Notes: generated by a model not told the origin, from the letters alone. 64,000 bases of DNA from Yamagishiella unicocca (GCA_003116995.1 BDSL01000015.1:806001-870000); one strand, 5' to 3'; positions 11,001 through 23,900 are shown, counted from the first letter of the stretch. Program-made: numbers and translations.

Positions 11001-14000
11001 AGAAGTAAGGAAGCAGATATGAAGTGAGCCTGACGCGCGGCGCGCGGGAAATTTGATCTGGTGCGCACTGACTTTCAACCTTTATATGCGGACGCGTAAT
11101 ACCAAACAATTGTGCAATCGTAAATAATGGACCGGGGGCGCGGTGAAAGTCCTGAATGGACGAACGATCGCCGCCGTACATAGCTGCCAGCAGCACAACA
11201 TCGGCGCGCAGCGCGCCACAACGCAAGGTCAACGCGCCGAAGACAGCAGCCCGCTCCCCTGCGCGCTTGCTGTCGCAACTCGACCGCAGTCTTACATCGC
11301 AGTGTACCAGGCTCCTGGAGTGCAGGTGCCGCAGCGCCAGCGCCACCTCCAGCAGGGTCAGGTAGATCGCCCGCATGGACCTCGCGACGTCCATGAAGGT
11401 TTTCTGGTCGGCGCTTTCCACACCGCCGCGGTCCGCCCTGTTGTCAGCAGGAGCTCCGCACTCGTTGGCCGCCCTGCCAACTGGGGTCAATGTGGGGCCG
11501 TCAAGCCTACCGTAGCCGCTGCTGCTACCAGCGCCGCCGTCCTTGCGCTGCCCGCCGCTGCTGGCGTATCCCGGGCTGGCGGCAGCTGATGACGACATGG
11601 TTTCAAGGCCGCTGGCGTAAGTTTTGGAGCGGCGCCGGCCGGGGTCTGATGGCCGTGCTGCCATTCGGATGGCCTTTCGGAATAAGCCGCTGTCCAAGGC
11701 GTCCGCCAGCGAACCCAGGTCGCAGTGCTGTGGGTGGAGCGAGGGACAAGAGTAAGGTGTGTAGCCGAGCATAAGCATCCTGAGGGACTGCGGTCAGGTG
11801 GGGAGCGAGCCTCACTGCATGCTGGGGGAGCATTCAAGGCCTCGCTCGAAGCCTCAAATGATGGATATGTTCCTGGTCGCAGTGGGGAAGTGCGACCAGC
11901 TGCAGCAGCTGCCAGCAGGAAATGTATCGCTCACGACACTCGAGGGCGGCAATAATGATGGGCGCGAACCTCTGAAAGCAGGCGCTTCCTGCACTTATTG
12001 CACCCTGTGCCCGGTGCAGTGGGAAATGCTGGGCAGCCCGGCTGCTGCTCGATTGGGAAATCCGAGCCAAGCAAGCCAAAACGGACAAAAAAAGTGTTGT
12101 GCCGTGGCGAGAACAGAAATGCAGAAAGGCATAATATTAACATGCTGCGAGTTGCTTCGTGCACAACCTCTGCTTGCCAAACCCGACCCCCACCCAAGCA
12201 ATGAACCGCGCTTTCTTTATTCCCTGCAGCTGCAGTGCCACCATTTACGCTCGGTAATAATGCCGAGAGGTTGGCCTGCACCCAGACATCTAGCTGCCGC
12301 CACGCATTCCTGCGCCCGTCGCGCACCTCCAGAACAAGGACCGTGTGCAAGGCGCCTGCAAGCCATGCAAACGAAAGGGCGGGAAATGAAAGGGCGAGCC
12401 GGCTTCAGGTATGCTATGTAGGGTCCCGTCCGGCAGCGCATTGATTGCTTGATTGCTGGATGTTGCACATATACAGCAGCCTTGGGAGGCGACCCAGCAA
12501 ACCAGTGAAGCTTTTACATACAGAAGTATACCCGTCGGAAAGGTAGTGTCAGGTTATTATTGCATAGTCACTGTGCGTTAACAGGGAAATTACGCGTAGA
12601 GCAAGTACACACGAGCGACACATGCATGCACGTACACTTTGCGCGACTACGTGCGCTCCGTAATGCACGTCCGTATGTATGTACTGCACTCAAGTTGCCG
12701 TGCGTACCTGCAACCTGATTCGGGTCGGTACCTTCCGGCAGCGGAACTAGCTCCAAATCCATTGGGTCCCAGTCCTTGGCGCCGCTACCGCTGCTGCCAG
12801 CCCGCAGGATACTGTGCTTGGCAGCCCCACCGGCCGCCACCGCCTGCTCCTCGTTGATGCATCCTCCGCCACCCTTCGAGGCGCCCGTCTGCTGCTGCAA
12901 CTCCCCCTTCAAATACACCAGCACGTGCATATGGTAACTGTAGACCTGCGCGATGTGCGGGTGGCTGTTGGTGCTCATGGTCGACAACTCGCGCCCCTGC
13001 GAGCACATCATCCAGGGCCATGGGCTCGGCGGTGCCTGCTGGGAGGGCGCCGCCGCGCCGTCGCTGTGTGCTCCCCCGACGGCGATGGAGCCGGCGGCGC
13101 CGCCGCCGTTGCAGCTGCTGTCGTCGCAGTCCTCCTCTGGATCGTCCTGTTTAGGAAACATGACCTTCACGGCCACGTCAATGAGGCCGTGCATCTTGCC
13201 CGCGAAGACGATGCTGCTGCCGCCATGTCCGACCACCCGCATCAGCCACAGCGCGGCTAGGTCGTCATTGGCGTGCGGGCTGCAGCAGGTAGATGGGTGG
13301 ACGGATTGGTGGGGGCGCTGGGGCATTAGAGGCAGCAGTGGCAGGACGCATGGTGGGCACACATACGTACAACACAAGCACGGGCAGCCCCGTGCGTCGT
13401 CGGGCTGGCTCAGTCGTTCATCTACGGCCAGGCCACCGCAGCTATCACTGGCCAGGCCACCGCAGCTATCGCTGGCCAGGCCACCGTAGTAGGCCGGACA
13501 AACCCGACCAGCGGACGTACGTCCGGATGCATTAGGCTATGTCAACCGGTAAGGCCACGCAGTAGCAATCAGCTGCTGCCCTTCCGCTCGCTTGATCGCC
13601 AGACCGGCTCAGCTGCCCTTCCGCCTACATACAATCGCCAGCAGCTCCATCGTACATACATAACCAGTTTGATGCTTCGTCCGCGGCCTACCTACAAATA
13701 CCCATGCGAGCCAACCTACGCTATCTGCCCATACAAGCCAGTCTATCCACCCATGCAAGCCTACACATCTAGCTACCCCGGCCATGCAAGCAAGCAAGCA
13801 CGTACGTGTCTGCCTCGTCCCCTCCTGACTTGCCTACCTGATCGTATTGACGACCTCCATGTTCACGGCAATAGTTTTTGGACTGGAAGCGCTGTTGGCG
13901 ACCAGCATGCTCATGCTCGTAAGCAAGTCCGTGGCCCCGCTGGCGGTGCTGTGCCAGGGTCCTCCGCCGGAGGTACCGTCCAGGGGGGGCGACAGCGACA

Positions 14001-15569
14001 TCCGGGCGGTCTCCAGCAGCCGTCCCACATGCTGTGGCGCGGCATCCACAGCCCGTAGCCCTAAGGTGACGCCAGAAGGCGCCGTGCTGCCGCTGATGAT
14101 GACCGTGGTGGCGTGCGTGCTTTGGGCAGCAGAACTCGTGGCGGCGGATGAGTTGTTGGCGCTTATGCCGGTGCGGCTGTCCGTAATCGTAGTAGTAGTC
14201 AAGCAATTGGGGGATTGGAGATGCTCTGCAAGGCCCCGAGACAAGGTGGGCACTGACATCAAGGGTGCCGCCTGATCGGGGTTGTACTCCGAGGGCGCAA
14301 TCGCCGTCACCTTTGCCGTCGGCATGGCGGGCACGTCAGCAGAACCCGAATAATCGCCATAGTCGCCGCTGCTTAATCCGCCAGCGGGTCCTTCCTGGTT
14401 CTTGCCTTGTTCCTGTTCTGTGATGAAGGGCGTCCGATGTAGCTGCTGCTGCTGCGACATGTCTCCCTGGTGGTTGTGGTGGTTGAGGTGGTTGTGGTCC
14501 TGCTGCGACGGCTTGGCAGCAGGGCACATGATGGCGCGGGCCCCTTGCAGCAGCACCTCTGATTCCGCGCGCTGGATGCCAACTGGTACGACCCCAGGGA
14601 TGGCTCGTGGCGCCACGGCGTCCAAAGCCACGGCCTCGGCCATCCTCCCGAAGCTTCTTGCTGCCGCCGCCTCCAGCGAACCGGCAGCGGCTGCCGCTTG
14701 GATCAGCAGGGTGTCCACCTCCAAGCCGGAGGGCCCTTGGGTAAGGCATTCTTTGCAGGATGGAATGAGCAGCTGCGGGCATTGATCGATGGGCGTTGGA
14801 TGGGGAGGATAGCTGACGGCTGTATGAGTTACGTGTGCAGGGGAACGTATTACTGCTGTGGTTCGTGGATTGGACGGTACCATCGTTCGCTGCTGTTGGC
14901 TGGGCGGTCAGGTTAGTTCGGCCCAGGCGCCGAACCTCTCTCGCGGGCTGCTGATGCAAACCCATTGACCCAAGTAGGCAGTGCATGAACCACGCGCTAT
15001 AGTTAATCTATCTCACGTTTGACTCCGGGCTTAATCCTTACTTGCTTGCAACGCTCGGCTGCTGCCGTGTGCGCGGCCTCACTGCGTGCAGAGCGAATCG
15101 AACCCGATCGAACCATTCGCCCAAGCAGTACGCATGCATGCGTATGTGTTGTCTCCCCTCTCAACTAACATTGACTTTATTTAGGCGGGTATTTCCTCAA
15201 CAATGCCATCCATCAATTGCCCGTAGGTGGGTCGTAGCTACAGATCACCGGCGCACGGACGCACCGATTGGGATGGAACGATACGTGCGTGTACGTATGT
15301 ACGTACCTCCAACATCGCGGCCGCGCGTTCACCGACAGCGCGCAGCAGCTTGGCAGGGAGCTGCTCGGTCGACGTGATGTAGAGGGCTACCAGCCAGGAA
15401 TCGCCCACATACTGGCGGCCGCCGTCGGCGCAACTGGCGCCGCCGCCTCCCTCGCGCTGCTGCTGTCTCACCGGCGTCGCCACCGCCAGCTGCGGAGCTA
15501 AACTCCCTGTCACCGGGCCCATATCTCCTCGCAGAGCCTTCGTCAAGTGGCCCTCTACAGCAACTGCCG

Positions 15570-15612
<43 letters not shown>

Positions 15613-18600
15613 CCTCGCAGCAGTAGCAGCAGACGCATCTGGTCTGCTGCTGCTGCTGGCTGCTGTAGCACCGGCAGCAGTAGTCGTCGACGCAACGACA
15701 AGGACAAGGCTGCCTGCTGCTGCTGGCTCGCCTCCGCAAGCGACGCCCTCAGTTGCCACGGGCTGAGGCGGGTAGGCAGCGGCGGCACCGACGCTGCTGA
15801 TGGAGGCGCTATCGACGCTGTGCTGGGGTCCGATGGAGCTCATCGTCGTCATCATGGCATACCCTGAGCGACTGGAGCTCTCGAGTTGCGCCCCAACGGG
15901 GATGCCGCGTTCACTCGCGAGCCCTGCTGCTGCCAAGCCCTGCTGCTGCTGCTGCTGCTGCTGCTCCAACTGCTGCCCCAGTGAGCTGCGGTTGCTACCC
16001 ATGGACGTATGCTGGCGAGACGCTGCTTCGCTGACGGCAGGAGCAGCGGCGGCGGCGTTCGTCAGGAGGCCGGCAGCAGCTCCCAGATGCTGGTCTGGGA
16101 GAAGCAGTCGAATGTCCCCTGGGGCCTCCGGCTGATGCCGCGCCTGCCGCAGGTACATGTCGATGCTGGGGATGATGACTCCGCCGATGCGGATGCGCGC
16201 GCCTCCGGTGCTGCCTCCAAGGCGCTGCCCAGTTGCTACCGGCTGCAACACAGCAGCCGTCGCACCCACCGCCGCTGCGGGCATCATCAGGTTGGCGGCT
16301 GCTGCCGGCGGCAGCAGCTGCCGCTGCTGCACCGCAGGACTCGCGGTCCCCGGAGAAGAGCTCGCGAATGACGATGTTACGGTGTTTGCTGCGTGTGCTG
16401 GCGCGCATTGCGCGCCGTCGCGAATAGTGTGGACGGTTGAGCTGCTCCTCTGGGACGTGTTGCTGGGGGGGTTCCAGGCCAACGGCGCCGTGTCAGGACC
16501 AGCAGCCGCCGTATGCCCCGAGGTGAGGTTCCTTGCGGCAACTGCTGCCGCCTGCTGCATGATCGCTGTAATGGACATCGGCTGCGCACATCCGTGCTGC
16601 TGTTGTGCGGGTGCTGCCGCCGCTTTTGCCGTGTTCCCGGCCGCTGTTGGCGTTGGTGCCGTCGGCGGGGTACCGGCCCCAAAGGGCCCCCTGGTGCGAC
16701 TAGAGCTGTCGCCGTCTTTGGTGACGCAGAGTGCCGGAGTAAAGGCACCGCTGTTCAGCACCGATTTAAGGATGCTCGAAGGCAGGGAAAACGGTTTAGC
16801 CTGTTTCGGTGTTGTGTTCAGCGGGCAGGGTCGGTTGTTAGGGTAGCCAAATTGTCTCAACAAAGGCAATTTGGCTTTTAGCCGATATCGTGATCGCTGA
16901 CATCGTAGGGCGAAGGGTGTCAGCTATCAGGGTACGGTATCGGCTAGCAACGGTTGCTCACTAATGTGTATATATACCGGTAGCCTGGATTAGATTGGAG
17001 TCCTGCCCATACCAATAATGCTATCGTACGCATGTATGAGGGCGATACAGGGCGATATCCAGGAATGAAGGCATGACATGTACGCACGGCGGCCAGTTGC
17101 GCTTGTTGATTTCGACTGAACGAACTCCGTGAAATTGATGGGTCGCAACATAACTGAAATATGTATGCTTACTGGGGCCCGCAGCTCGCATTATTCGTAC
17201 ATGTTAGTTGCATCCTGTCATACTTGCGTATCTATATATGCTGGGCCCCTAGCTTCATCAGTCCCAAAGCAAGCAGCCAATAAAGCAAGCATCTACATCG
17301 GACACTCAACAGGAGCGCCTACCTGCCAAGGCGTGCCTAAGTTGGCGGCTGTCGTGGGCGGGAAGCCACCTTGTGCTGCTGAGCTACTTATGGCCTCAAG
17401 CCCTGAAGAAAGCGCAGCGCCTGCTGATGGGTGCGTCCACATCGCAGCGGCACGCACTGCGGCCGACGACTGCGCCGACGACGGCAACGGCGCCTTCGGC
17501 TGGACCGAAAGCGTCGCGTCTGGCCATGACTGGGAAATGCGGAGGCCGGATGCTGATGGATACTGCATACGCTGCTGGGGACAGCAGTTCAGCAGCATGA
17601 TTCCATTCTGGGACGGTAGCGGCGGTGTTTGCGCGGCGGCTGCAGCAGGACTTCGCAAAGATGACAGCTGGTGCATCTGCCGTACGAGTGCGGGCCATAC
17701 AGACAGGTCGACGTGTAGCCCCAAAGCCATGGCTTCGGAGATGGTTGTGGAAAGCACGGCGGCAAGATCTCGCAGGCTGGGCGAGGACGCCAGAAGCTCT
17801 GCTGCCGTGCAGACCTGTATGTGTATCAGCAGGTGCAGCAGGCAGGTGCACGCAGCAGGCGCCGAAGGTGGGTAAGTAAAGGCTCGATTGGGATATACAA
17901 CAACAGCCAGCGCCGGTTATGCACGGGTATCCACTGAAAGGATGTCCACTAATTCGCTTCGTTGCGCAGCGTAAGGGTAAGCGATTTCCCAATTTCCACG
18001 CCGCCGCTGTTTGTCTCGCTGTTGTTCTCTGGGATCTTAGTCGGGGTTTTAGGTGGTTTGCTGTATCTCGGTCGACTAGTTTGTTCTTCTTCCTGCGCCT
18101 CTTCGGTGACAGCCAATGACAGGCGATGCGCCCGATGGCTCTTTCTTATGGTCTGGGGCCCACTGTAACAGTTACTACTACCAGATACCAGGTATGGTGG
18201 CAATGTTGTAAATGACAAAAGAGATAGCATATCCAGTCAGGCCGCTGCCTGCTTGCTTAGTGGAGGCGTACAGGGCAGCAGGCAGGCACGCAGCTGTCTG
18301 GATTGACACCCAGGCGCTGGTGGCGCAGTGATGAAGTCAACGCAGACGCGTACGTACAAGAAGCAAAGACATAACTGTGCAGAACAACAACATACGTACC
18401 CGCCTTATCTCGTTTAGGTGGGGGGCCAAGCAGCACTCCGCCACGATGGTCGCGACACTAACTAGGGCCGCGTCAGGCGGCAAACGGCAGTCCCGCCGGC
18501 GCGTCGTACAACAGTCACCGTCAGCAACCATGATGCCCATGCTGCTTTCAGCTGCAGCACTACTGCTGTTGCTAATGATGCCGCCGGCGGCTGCTCCGAA

Positions 18601-19993
18601 GACATCCGTCGTCTTCCCCTGCTGCTTCCCCGCCTTCGTCAATGGCTGCTGCTGCTGGCTCCCCCCTTCGCGAACCAGGATGCCTCTGCTGGTGGCGGCG
18701 CCACCAGCAGCAGAATAGTAGGGACTCCCTTCTGCCGCCGCATTGCCGCCGCCGCCAAGTGCGGCTGCCTCTGCACCACTGCCGTTGTACCCCGGCCGGG
18801 AGACGTGTGGATACAGCAGTTGCTCGCGCACACTCTGCGCGCTGATGGTAGTGTTGACGAGACCACTCAGCTGGCACCCTGTTGCTACTTTGTCGTCGTT
18901 TGCTGCCGGGCTGCTTAGTGTGCCGTCCAGTGCGATAAGCAAGGCGCCCACCACCTCGTCTCCCACCAAGAGTGGCGCAAGCAGCGCTGCCTGCAGCCGT
19001 GGGTGGCTGATGCCGCCGTCACCGCCACTGCCTCCGCCGCTGGTGCTGTCCGCTAAAGCTTCGAGCATTCGCAGCCACTCTCTTGGCAGAAGGGGCAGGA
19101 GAGGCGACGCAGTCGTCACCGCCCTTTGATGAAGGCTCGCTGCCGCCGGCAATTTTTGAAGCCCCTTCCCCGGTGGCGAGGTGTTTACCTGCGCGCAATT
19201 GTACGACCGAGCAGGTCCTAAGGAAGCTTACGTGCAGAAAGCAAAAGTGGATAGTTGCCATAGGTGTGCGCAGCAGGTATGTAAGGATTACCGTAAGAGC
19301 ACGCAGCTAGCTCATCCGTAGTAAATAAGACATGTCACAGAGCTGCTGAGAAAGTGCATCACGCACCGCATGGCTCAGTATGGATGGAGGTACCCGATGA
19401 TTCGGACATGCGAATGGAACCAATGCCTTAATTCAGCCTTTTTCCAGCCTGCTACGTGCCAGCATGCTCCCACTTAACTTGCGCATTTCGCGCCCCTAGT
19501 GCATGCATTGGATATTACTATGTTTAATAATGTATGTCATGCTACCATCGTCAGCCCCTCTCTGGCTTGGGCCCCGTACCTGGCCCAACATTGCGGGAGC
19601 ATGCATGGTATGATCACGCACTATCTTGCTCCCACCATGCTCCCATTGTTTTCTAGCGCCAGCCGCCCGGTATCTGCGTGTGACTATGTCCATGTAGTAT
19701 TACTTTTTATTTACCTTGTTGTATAAGATTTGAAAGTGACCAAATATGTACATATGGTGCCAAATATGTACATATGGTGCCATAAATTATAATACGTATA
19801 CAATCGTGCGTTTTACCTGCCAATGGAGAAGGCCAGGATGCTCGGTCGTCTCAAATGACTGTTGCAGCTGCAGCAGCGAGGAATTAGTCCCCTTGTTCAC
19901 CTGCTGCTGCAGCTCGCCTCCAGCCCATGGCTGTGGCAGCATTGTGCCTGGTGTCAACGACCTGGCGAAGGGTCCACAGCTGCACAGGACCAT
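8040..19993 (-). CDS. GAF-domain protein kinase, large multi-exon gene
   Basis: Exons in coding order, phases agreeing except as noted: 19993-19817 (start tentative), 19188-18400, 17814-17323, 16800-15307, 14772-13838, 13279-12708, 12355-12327, 11727-11296, 10857-10789, 10453-10346, 9972-9936, 9884-9823, 8975-8918, 8445-8375, 8136-8040. The first half has GAF-like segments (LLAPLLVGDEVVGALLIALD) and a long Ala/Gln-rich exon with (CAG)n glutamine runs near 15560-15610. The kinase domain shows the glycine loop VVGHGGSSIVF, VAVKVM (Lys), HPHIAQVYSY, LVLE-HCDLGSLADAL, LVHCDLKPGNVLL, DFG, ITHLPPEVF, WEVFTTQPPYAEY, HEGLRPTFP and CWNADPRVRPT. HCD makes it a non-RD kinase. It resembles expanded tyrosine-kinase-like families of volvocine algae. 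The phase between 9823 and 8975 does not match: a small exon is missing from my model or the gene is damaged there. The upstream start could lie further out. Substrate and ligand are unknown. Confidence 0.8.
8728..8778 (+). repeat. Family A repeat copy inside kinase intron
   Basis: GATGCGCCCGATGGTTCTAC, then TCTTGGTCTGGAACCCACTG and TAACCGTTC. It lies in the intron between the kinase exons ending at 8918 and starting at 8445. Confidence 0.8.
9128..9228 (-). repeat. Family A repeat copy inside kinase intron
   Basis: TTGTTGTAACGGTTACAG, CGGGTTTCAGACC, GGTAGAACCATCGAG, CATCGCCTGACACTGAGG and GACGGAGGAGACAGAGACCG. The last block is shared exactly with the ATM1 intron copy at 46925. It sits in the 8976-9822 intron, where the phase of the kinase model is unresolved. 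Confidence 0.8.
9540..9585. repeat. Direct repeat of 14 nt
   Basis: GCACCGAGTATATA occurs twice, 18 nt apart, within the same kinase intron. Short and possibly chance slippage. Confidence 0.5.
12327..12355 (-). other. 29-nt microexon of the kinase gene
   Basis: Acceptor ...CTTGCAG, coding GALHTVLVLE after joining phase 1 to phase 1, then donor GTGCGC. It supplies the kinase hinge strand (VLVLE) and joins directly to HCDLGSLADAL in the next exon. Without it the frame between the N-lobe and hinge fails. Confidence 0.75.
13425..13492. repeat. Tandem repeat, ~27 nt x 2.5
   Basis: CCAGGCCACCGCAGCTATC recurs three times in the intron upstream of the kinase glycine-loop exon (between 13280 and 13837). 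Confidence 0.6.
17995..18180 (+). repeat. Family A repeat copy inside kinase intron
   Basis: Ends GACAGGCGATGCGCCCGATG...GGGGCCCACTGTAACAGTTACTACTACC. The left part (CTGTTGTTCTCTGGGATCTT, TAGGTGGTTTGCTG) aligns with the inner region of long copy 1. It lies in the intron 17815-18399. The tail is (TAC)n-like. Confidence 0.75.
19741..19782. repeat. Perfect 20-nt tandem duplication
   Basis: CCAAATATGTACATATGGTG is present twice in a row, each unit containing the palindrome CATATGTACATATG-like core. It lies in the kinase intron between 19189 and 19816. Confidence 0.8.
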
Positions 19994-22740
19994 AAGACCG
20001 GAGCTCGAAAGCGGCGCCCCTAGCACGCTACCAATTAATTATTGGTTGAGTGATGGTGATGATGTATGAGGTGGGCGGGGGGGGACGGGTCATCCAGCGT
20101 CAGCGCAGCAGTGGGGAGCAGTAACTGCAGCGTACGACTTCGGAAATGGCGGGCGCAGCTAATGCTGGGCTATAGCCGGGGACGAGCATTCCCACCATCT
20201 CGAGCATGCCTTTTCATCAGCGCTAGCTAGTGGCCACGCATTGATTGGTATCGATCGGAACTGGCACCTGATGTGCAAGTTACGTGACATGGTTTCTGTA
20301 TAACGTGCGTGGCTAGCTGCTGCTGTTACATGAATCTGCCAATTCCCTGCTGCTCAACGAAGCGAGCTAATAGTGACGGACGCATGAAAGCAAATAAGCC
20401 ATCGCGTATGCACTAGCTCACCTTAAAAGCGGTGGCCGCTCAAGGGTTATCCATACCCGTTCCAGCCCCGCAAGCAGGTGGGTTGGCCATGATGATCCGG
20501 TGAAGCTACCGCTTAGGCCAGTGAGCTGAGCACGGAGACCGGGGTCCACATTGAACACCCGCGGACCAGCGCCAACCTGCTAGTTGATTTGCGCGCCCAC
20601 GCGCGCACGGCAGCAGAGCCGACGGCATGCATGCAGCAGCTGTCAGCGAGTGTAAATTTTGGTATATGTATTTTCCATACGTTCGCGTTCCCTCGGCAAA
20701 CGTGACACACAGCACGGGCATGCACACAACAGGAAATAGCTATGTGTAATAAAACAAAGTACACAAGAGGGCGGGCGCGCGCAATACAAAAGTGTACACA
20801 GAAACGGCGCTGCCTTATTACATACTCCGCAAGTAAGCAAGCAAGCAAGCAACGCACGGCCACCGCTGTCGATTTGGCTGTAAATCGTGAACGCAGGGCA
20901 GCCGAACGAAGGGCGCTATCGCGTCATCACGCTCGTGCATCACCTGGGGCTGCTCCTGCTGCTCCGTCTTGCAGCGATGACTACTGCTGCCGGACAACGA
21001 CGGAGGTGGGAAGAACGTCCTGCTGCTCTCATCAGCGGCGACCGCCGCGCGCGGTCGCTGGCCTTGGGCTGCTGTTGCTGCTGCTTGCTCCAACAGAACC
21101 TTATCATGCGTTCGCCGGCGGTGGCCTAGAAGGCCACAACAGCAGTGCATGCTGCGTAACCTTACTTCGCTCAGGACACGCTTCGCTCCGTTCCTTATTT
21201 CGTATCTAACGGTGTTCGGGGATTGCTTACAACGGTTCGATGCATACTTAGTATTTAAACATTTAAGCTGCTGTGGTGAGTTAACAATCCTGAATCTTTT
21301 GCATCTTGGACGCTCGAACCTCCCTAATAAGGCGAGTGAGCGACCGCCCTGCTGTAATGACAGTGAAGCTATCACTGCTTACCATGAATATGAATAAGTG
21401 ATCATGTAGCAGTGTCCTCAAGCCCGGGTTTCCTCACTGTTTTTGTGTAAGCGTTATTTGGCATCACGACGTTTGCACTCGTACAAGCAGTTCGGAAACC
21501 CCAAAACCCACCGCACCGCCTGGAGAGCTAGGTACTAGAACCAAATCAAATCCAGACACATTACCTTCCAATACATTATTGCGCTGCCTACCTTATGGGA
21601 TCATGTTTCAGTTTGAGTTATCTGCAGCTTCCGCAAAAGTCACCCTGCGCACACTCTGAGGAAGGTTAAATTAACCTTCCTTAATTTAATATAGCACATT
21701 TAACCCATATGTGTCCTGGATTTGCCCGTGCTTGAGGACACTGAAACGTCTTCTGTCTGAGTCCGCTGTGACTCCGCTGCCACCTGCTGCCATGCGGATC
21801 TATAGGAAAGGCTACCGGATGATAACCAGCCGCACGAGACACAGCGAGCGCGGCGCCGTGCCGCTGACGGACCAGGCGTTCGTTACGGTGAAGCGGGCCG
21901 TGAGAACTGTTGCCTATTGCTGTGGCGACCTGACCGGTCTCTTGGAATCATCGACATATCCAAAAAAACCATCATGAACATATCCTAACATATTGGACCG
22001 ATTACTTTCGAATGGGTGGCCGGTCCGGTCGACCGGTCCGGTCACTGCTGCTTATTTTCGACCTAATTCGACGGGCGCCAACGGGAGTGTGGCCGATCGG
22101 ACCGGTCGCTGGCTGTGAACGATGTGTACGCGCAAATATACCGTATGCAGAATGATATTTTTTTACCCTGATAGCGTGCTCTTTCACTGGATTGCATGCT
22201 AGACAACAGCTTAACCGGTTTAGTCATGGCCAATTGAACGGTTTAAACTAGTGGTTGGCGTTAATATGATGCACTCAATCCAAAAACTGATTGTGTAATG
22301 ATAAGCACTGATTGGACAAGCCTTGACGATGTGCCGAAGTTGACCAGGACACTCGGTGGATACCTTGTCATGACAGCTCGTACTAGGGTCATACGAGGTC
22401 CTACGCAGTAAAACTGTGGCCTTAAACGGCTCGCAAGGCTCGTAAAGCCTTCGTACTCGAAGTGCACGTTAACGACGTACGAGCTGTCGCAATGTCAGCT
22501 CGTACGTCGTGCCCGTGGTGCGGCCCAGCCCCGTGCCGTGCCCGCCTGGGAGCTTTTGGGGTGCCCGCCCTCAGTTGGGGTGCCGGTTCAGGGTGCTGTC
22601 AGTCCCGCCCACCCTTCCGTTCCACCGTGTGGTTGCCTTCTGCTTGCATTGCTCCATGCGGGTGCTCCCGCTCTTGAAACCCCAGGGTCCAGGCCGGCCA
22701 TCCCAATGAGCCCCTATCACATGGCAATATGACGCCCAGG
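19994..22740. other. No supported gene
   Basis: Upstream of the tentative kinase start. Minus-strand open stretches near 20890-21130 (for example HDKVLLEQAAATAA) might be further 5' kinase exons, but splice sites and family similarity do not confirm it. A 19-nt palindrome, GAAGGTTAAATTAACCTTC, lies near 21658-21676. A cluster of CCGGTCCGGTC / CGACCGGTCC words lies near 22018-22045. Otherwise I see nothing specific. Confidence 0.4.
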
Positions 22741-22744
22741 AAAA

Positions 22745-23255
22745 CTGTTCGTCACGTGGTCGATGAAGTCAGGGGCACGCGCACGAGCGGCGGTGCATCG
22801 GACGAGCAGATAGATGTGAGATGAGCCGCTTGTTGATAGTTGCCGGTAGTTGATCGTTGCCTGTAGTCTTGGTGGGAGTTCAGGAAGGAGGACGTAACGG
22901 CGGTGTCGCCTAGTATCTGGAGGGCGGAGGAGCTCACCTTGATGGCTCGTTGAAACTGCTTTCAGCGCTTTCAGCACCGGTTGGCTGACCTGACCCCGCT
23001 GGACCTTACCCCGCGGGGCCACGACTACTCTCGTTCGCCGCGGCCGTTCTGACTCCTAACATCATTCGACGCGGCCGTTCTGGCATCACGATGGCGTTGC
23101 GGCGTGCTTGCGGCACTGCGCATACTCTGGCTGCCCAGCTAGTCTACCTGATCGGCAACAACGCCAGCCTTCTGCGAGTGAGTGTCGACCTCTACTGCGG
23201 ATGATTGGTGCATGCGATGGGCTCTCAGCGGCGGCTCTTTACACCATCCTGAGCA
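22745..23255. repeat. Family B interspersed repeat, copy 2
   Basis: Partner of 5140-5515, with the same block order (GGGAGTTCAGGA, GGCGGTGTCG, CGCGGCCGTTCTG, CTGCCCAGCTAG, GGGCTCTCAGCGGCGGCT). It is longer than copy 1 because of internal duplication of the CGCCGCGGCCGTTCTG segment near 23035-23080. Confidence 0.6.
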
Positions 23256-23414
23256 TTAACTTTCTAGTGCAATCAGCTGGCCGCTAGTCAGGGGGGAGGT
23301 AGCGGGAACAGTTGTTGAAGGTGGACGGGCTTAGGGCCCTGGTGACCCACGGGTCCGCAACCGAGGTAGTCCGCGATTGCCTGGAATTACACCCACAGTT
23401 GTTGCAACGAGGTG

Positions 23415-23480
23415 TAACGTTACAGTGAGCTACTTCTCGTGCAGTCTGGCCCTTGCGCGTCAAGGCAGGACCGGGATGCT
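23415..23480. repeat. Family C repeat fragment, copy 1
   Basis: GTGAGCTACTTCTCG, CAGTCTGGCCCTTG; matches GTGAGCTACTTCCCGAGAAGTCTGGCCCTTG at 63047-63080. It is immediately followed by a family A end at 23508. Confidence 0.5.
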
Positions 23481-23507
23481 AGGCTGAACTCGGACCCAAT
23501 ACCGATC

Positions 23508-23568
23508 CCGATGCGCCCGATGGTTCTACCATTGGTCTGGATCCCACTGTAACTGTTACAACAACAGA
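23508..23568 (+). repeat. Family A repeat copy
   Basis: CCGATGCGCCCGATGGTTC, then CATTGGTCTGGATCCCACTG and TAACTGTTACAACAACAG, with a clear (ACA)n-like tail. Confidence 0.8.
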
Positions 23569-23639
23569 TCCCGGTATCCAGGCGTGAACTCTAAGGCACG
23601 GACCCCTCGCAGGGCTCAACACGCCTATAGAGCCAGAAA

Positions 23640-23900
23640 GTATGAAGCACGGGAAACCCCGTTCCCCAAGACAACCCGGGCCGATCAGGAATCCACCAGT
23701 ACCTCAGCCGGTCCCCCGCACACAAGGCGATTGGCGACAACCCGCAAGAAAGGATGCCGAGGCCCCACTGCATCCCAGCCTTTCTGGGGAATCCCCAGCG
23801 CAGCAAAGCCCCTCAGAAGGGCCCAAAACTCCACCACCCCACGGCGAACGGCACGATCCAGAAGACCACTACCCGGAGTACGGGGGACCACCAGCCCCGG
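23640..23900. repeat. Family D repeat remnant, copy 2
   Basis: Partner of 6590-6835; shares CGCACACAAGGCGA and the CCCACGGCGAACGGCACGATCC block. It lies directly downstream of a family A end here too, as in copy 1, where family A ends flank it, so A and D may be parts of one larger element. Confidence 0.5.

Noticed and set aside
15547..15867. Plus-strand Leu/Ser-rich frames
   Set aside because: Antisense of the CAG-rich glutamine tract in the large kinase exon.
20742..21209. 155-residue plus-strand frame
   Set aside because: Low-complexity Leu/Arg translation, no start context or domain; could equally be antisense of unplaced kinase 5' exons.
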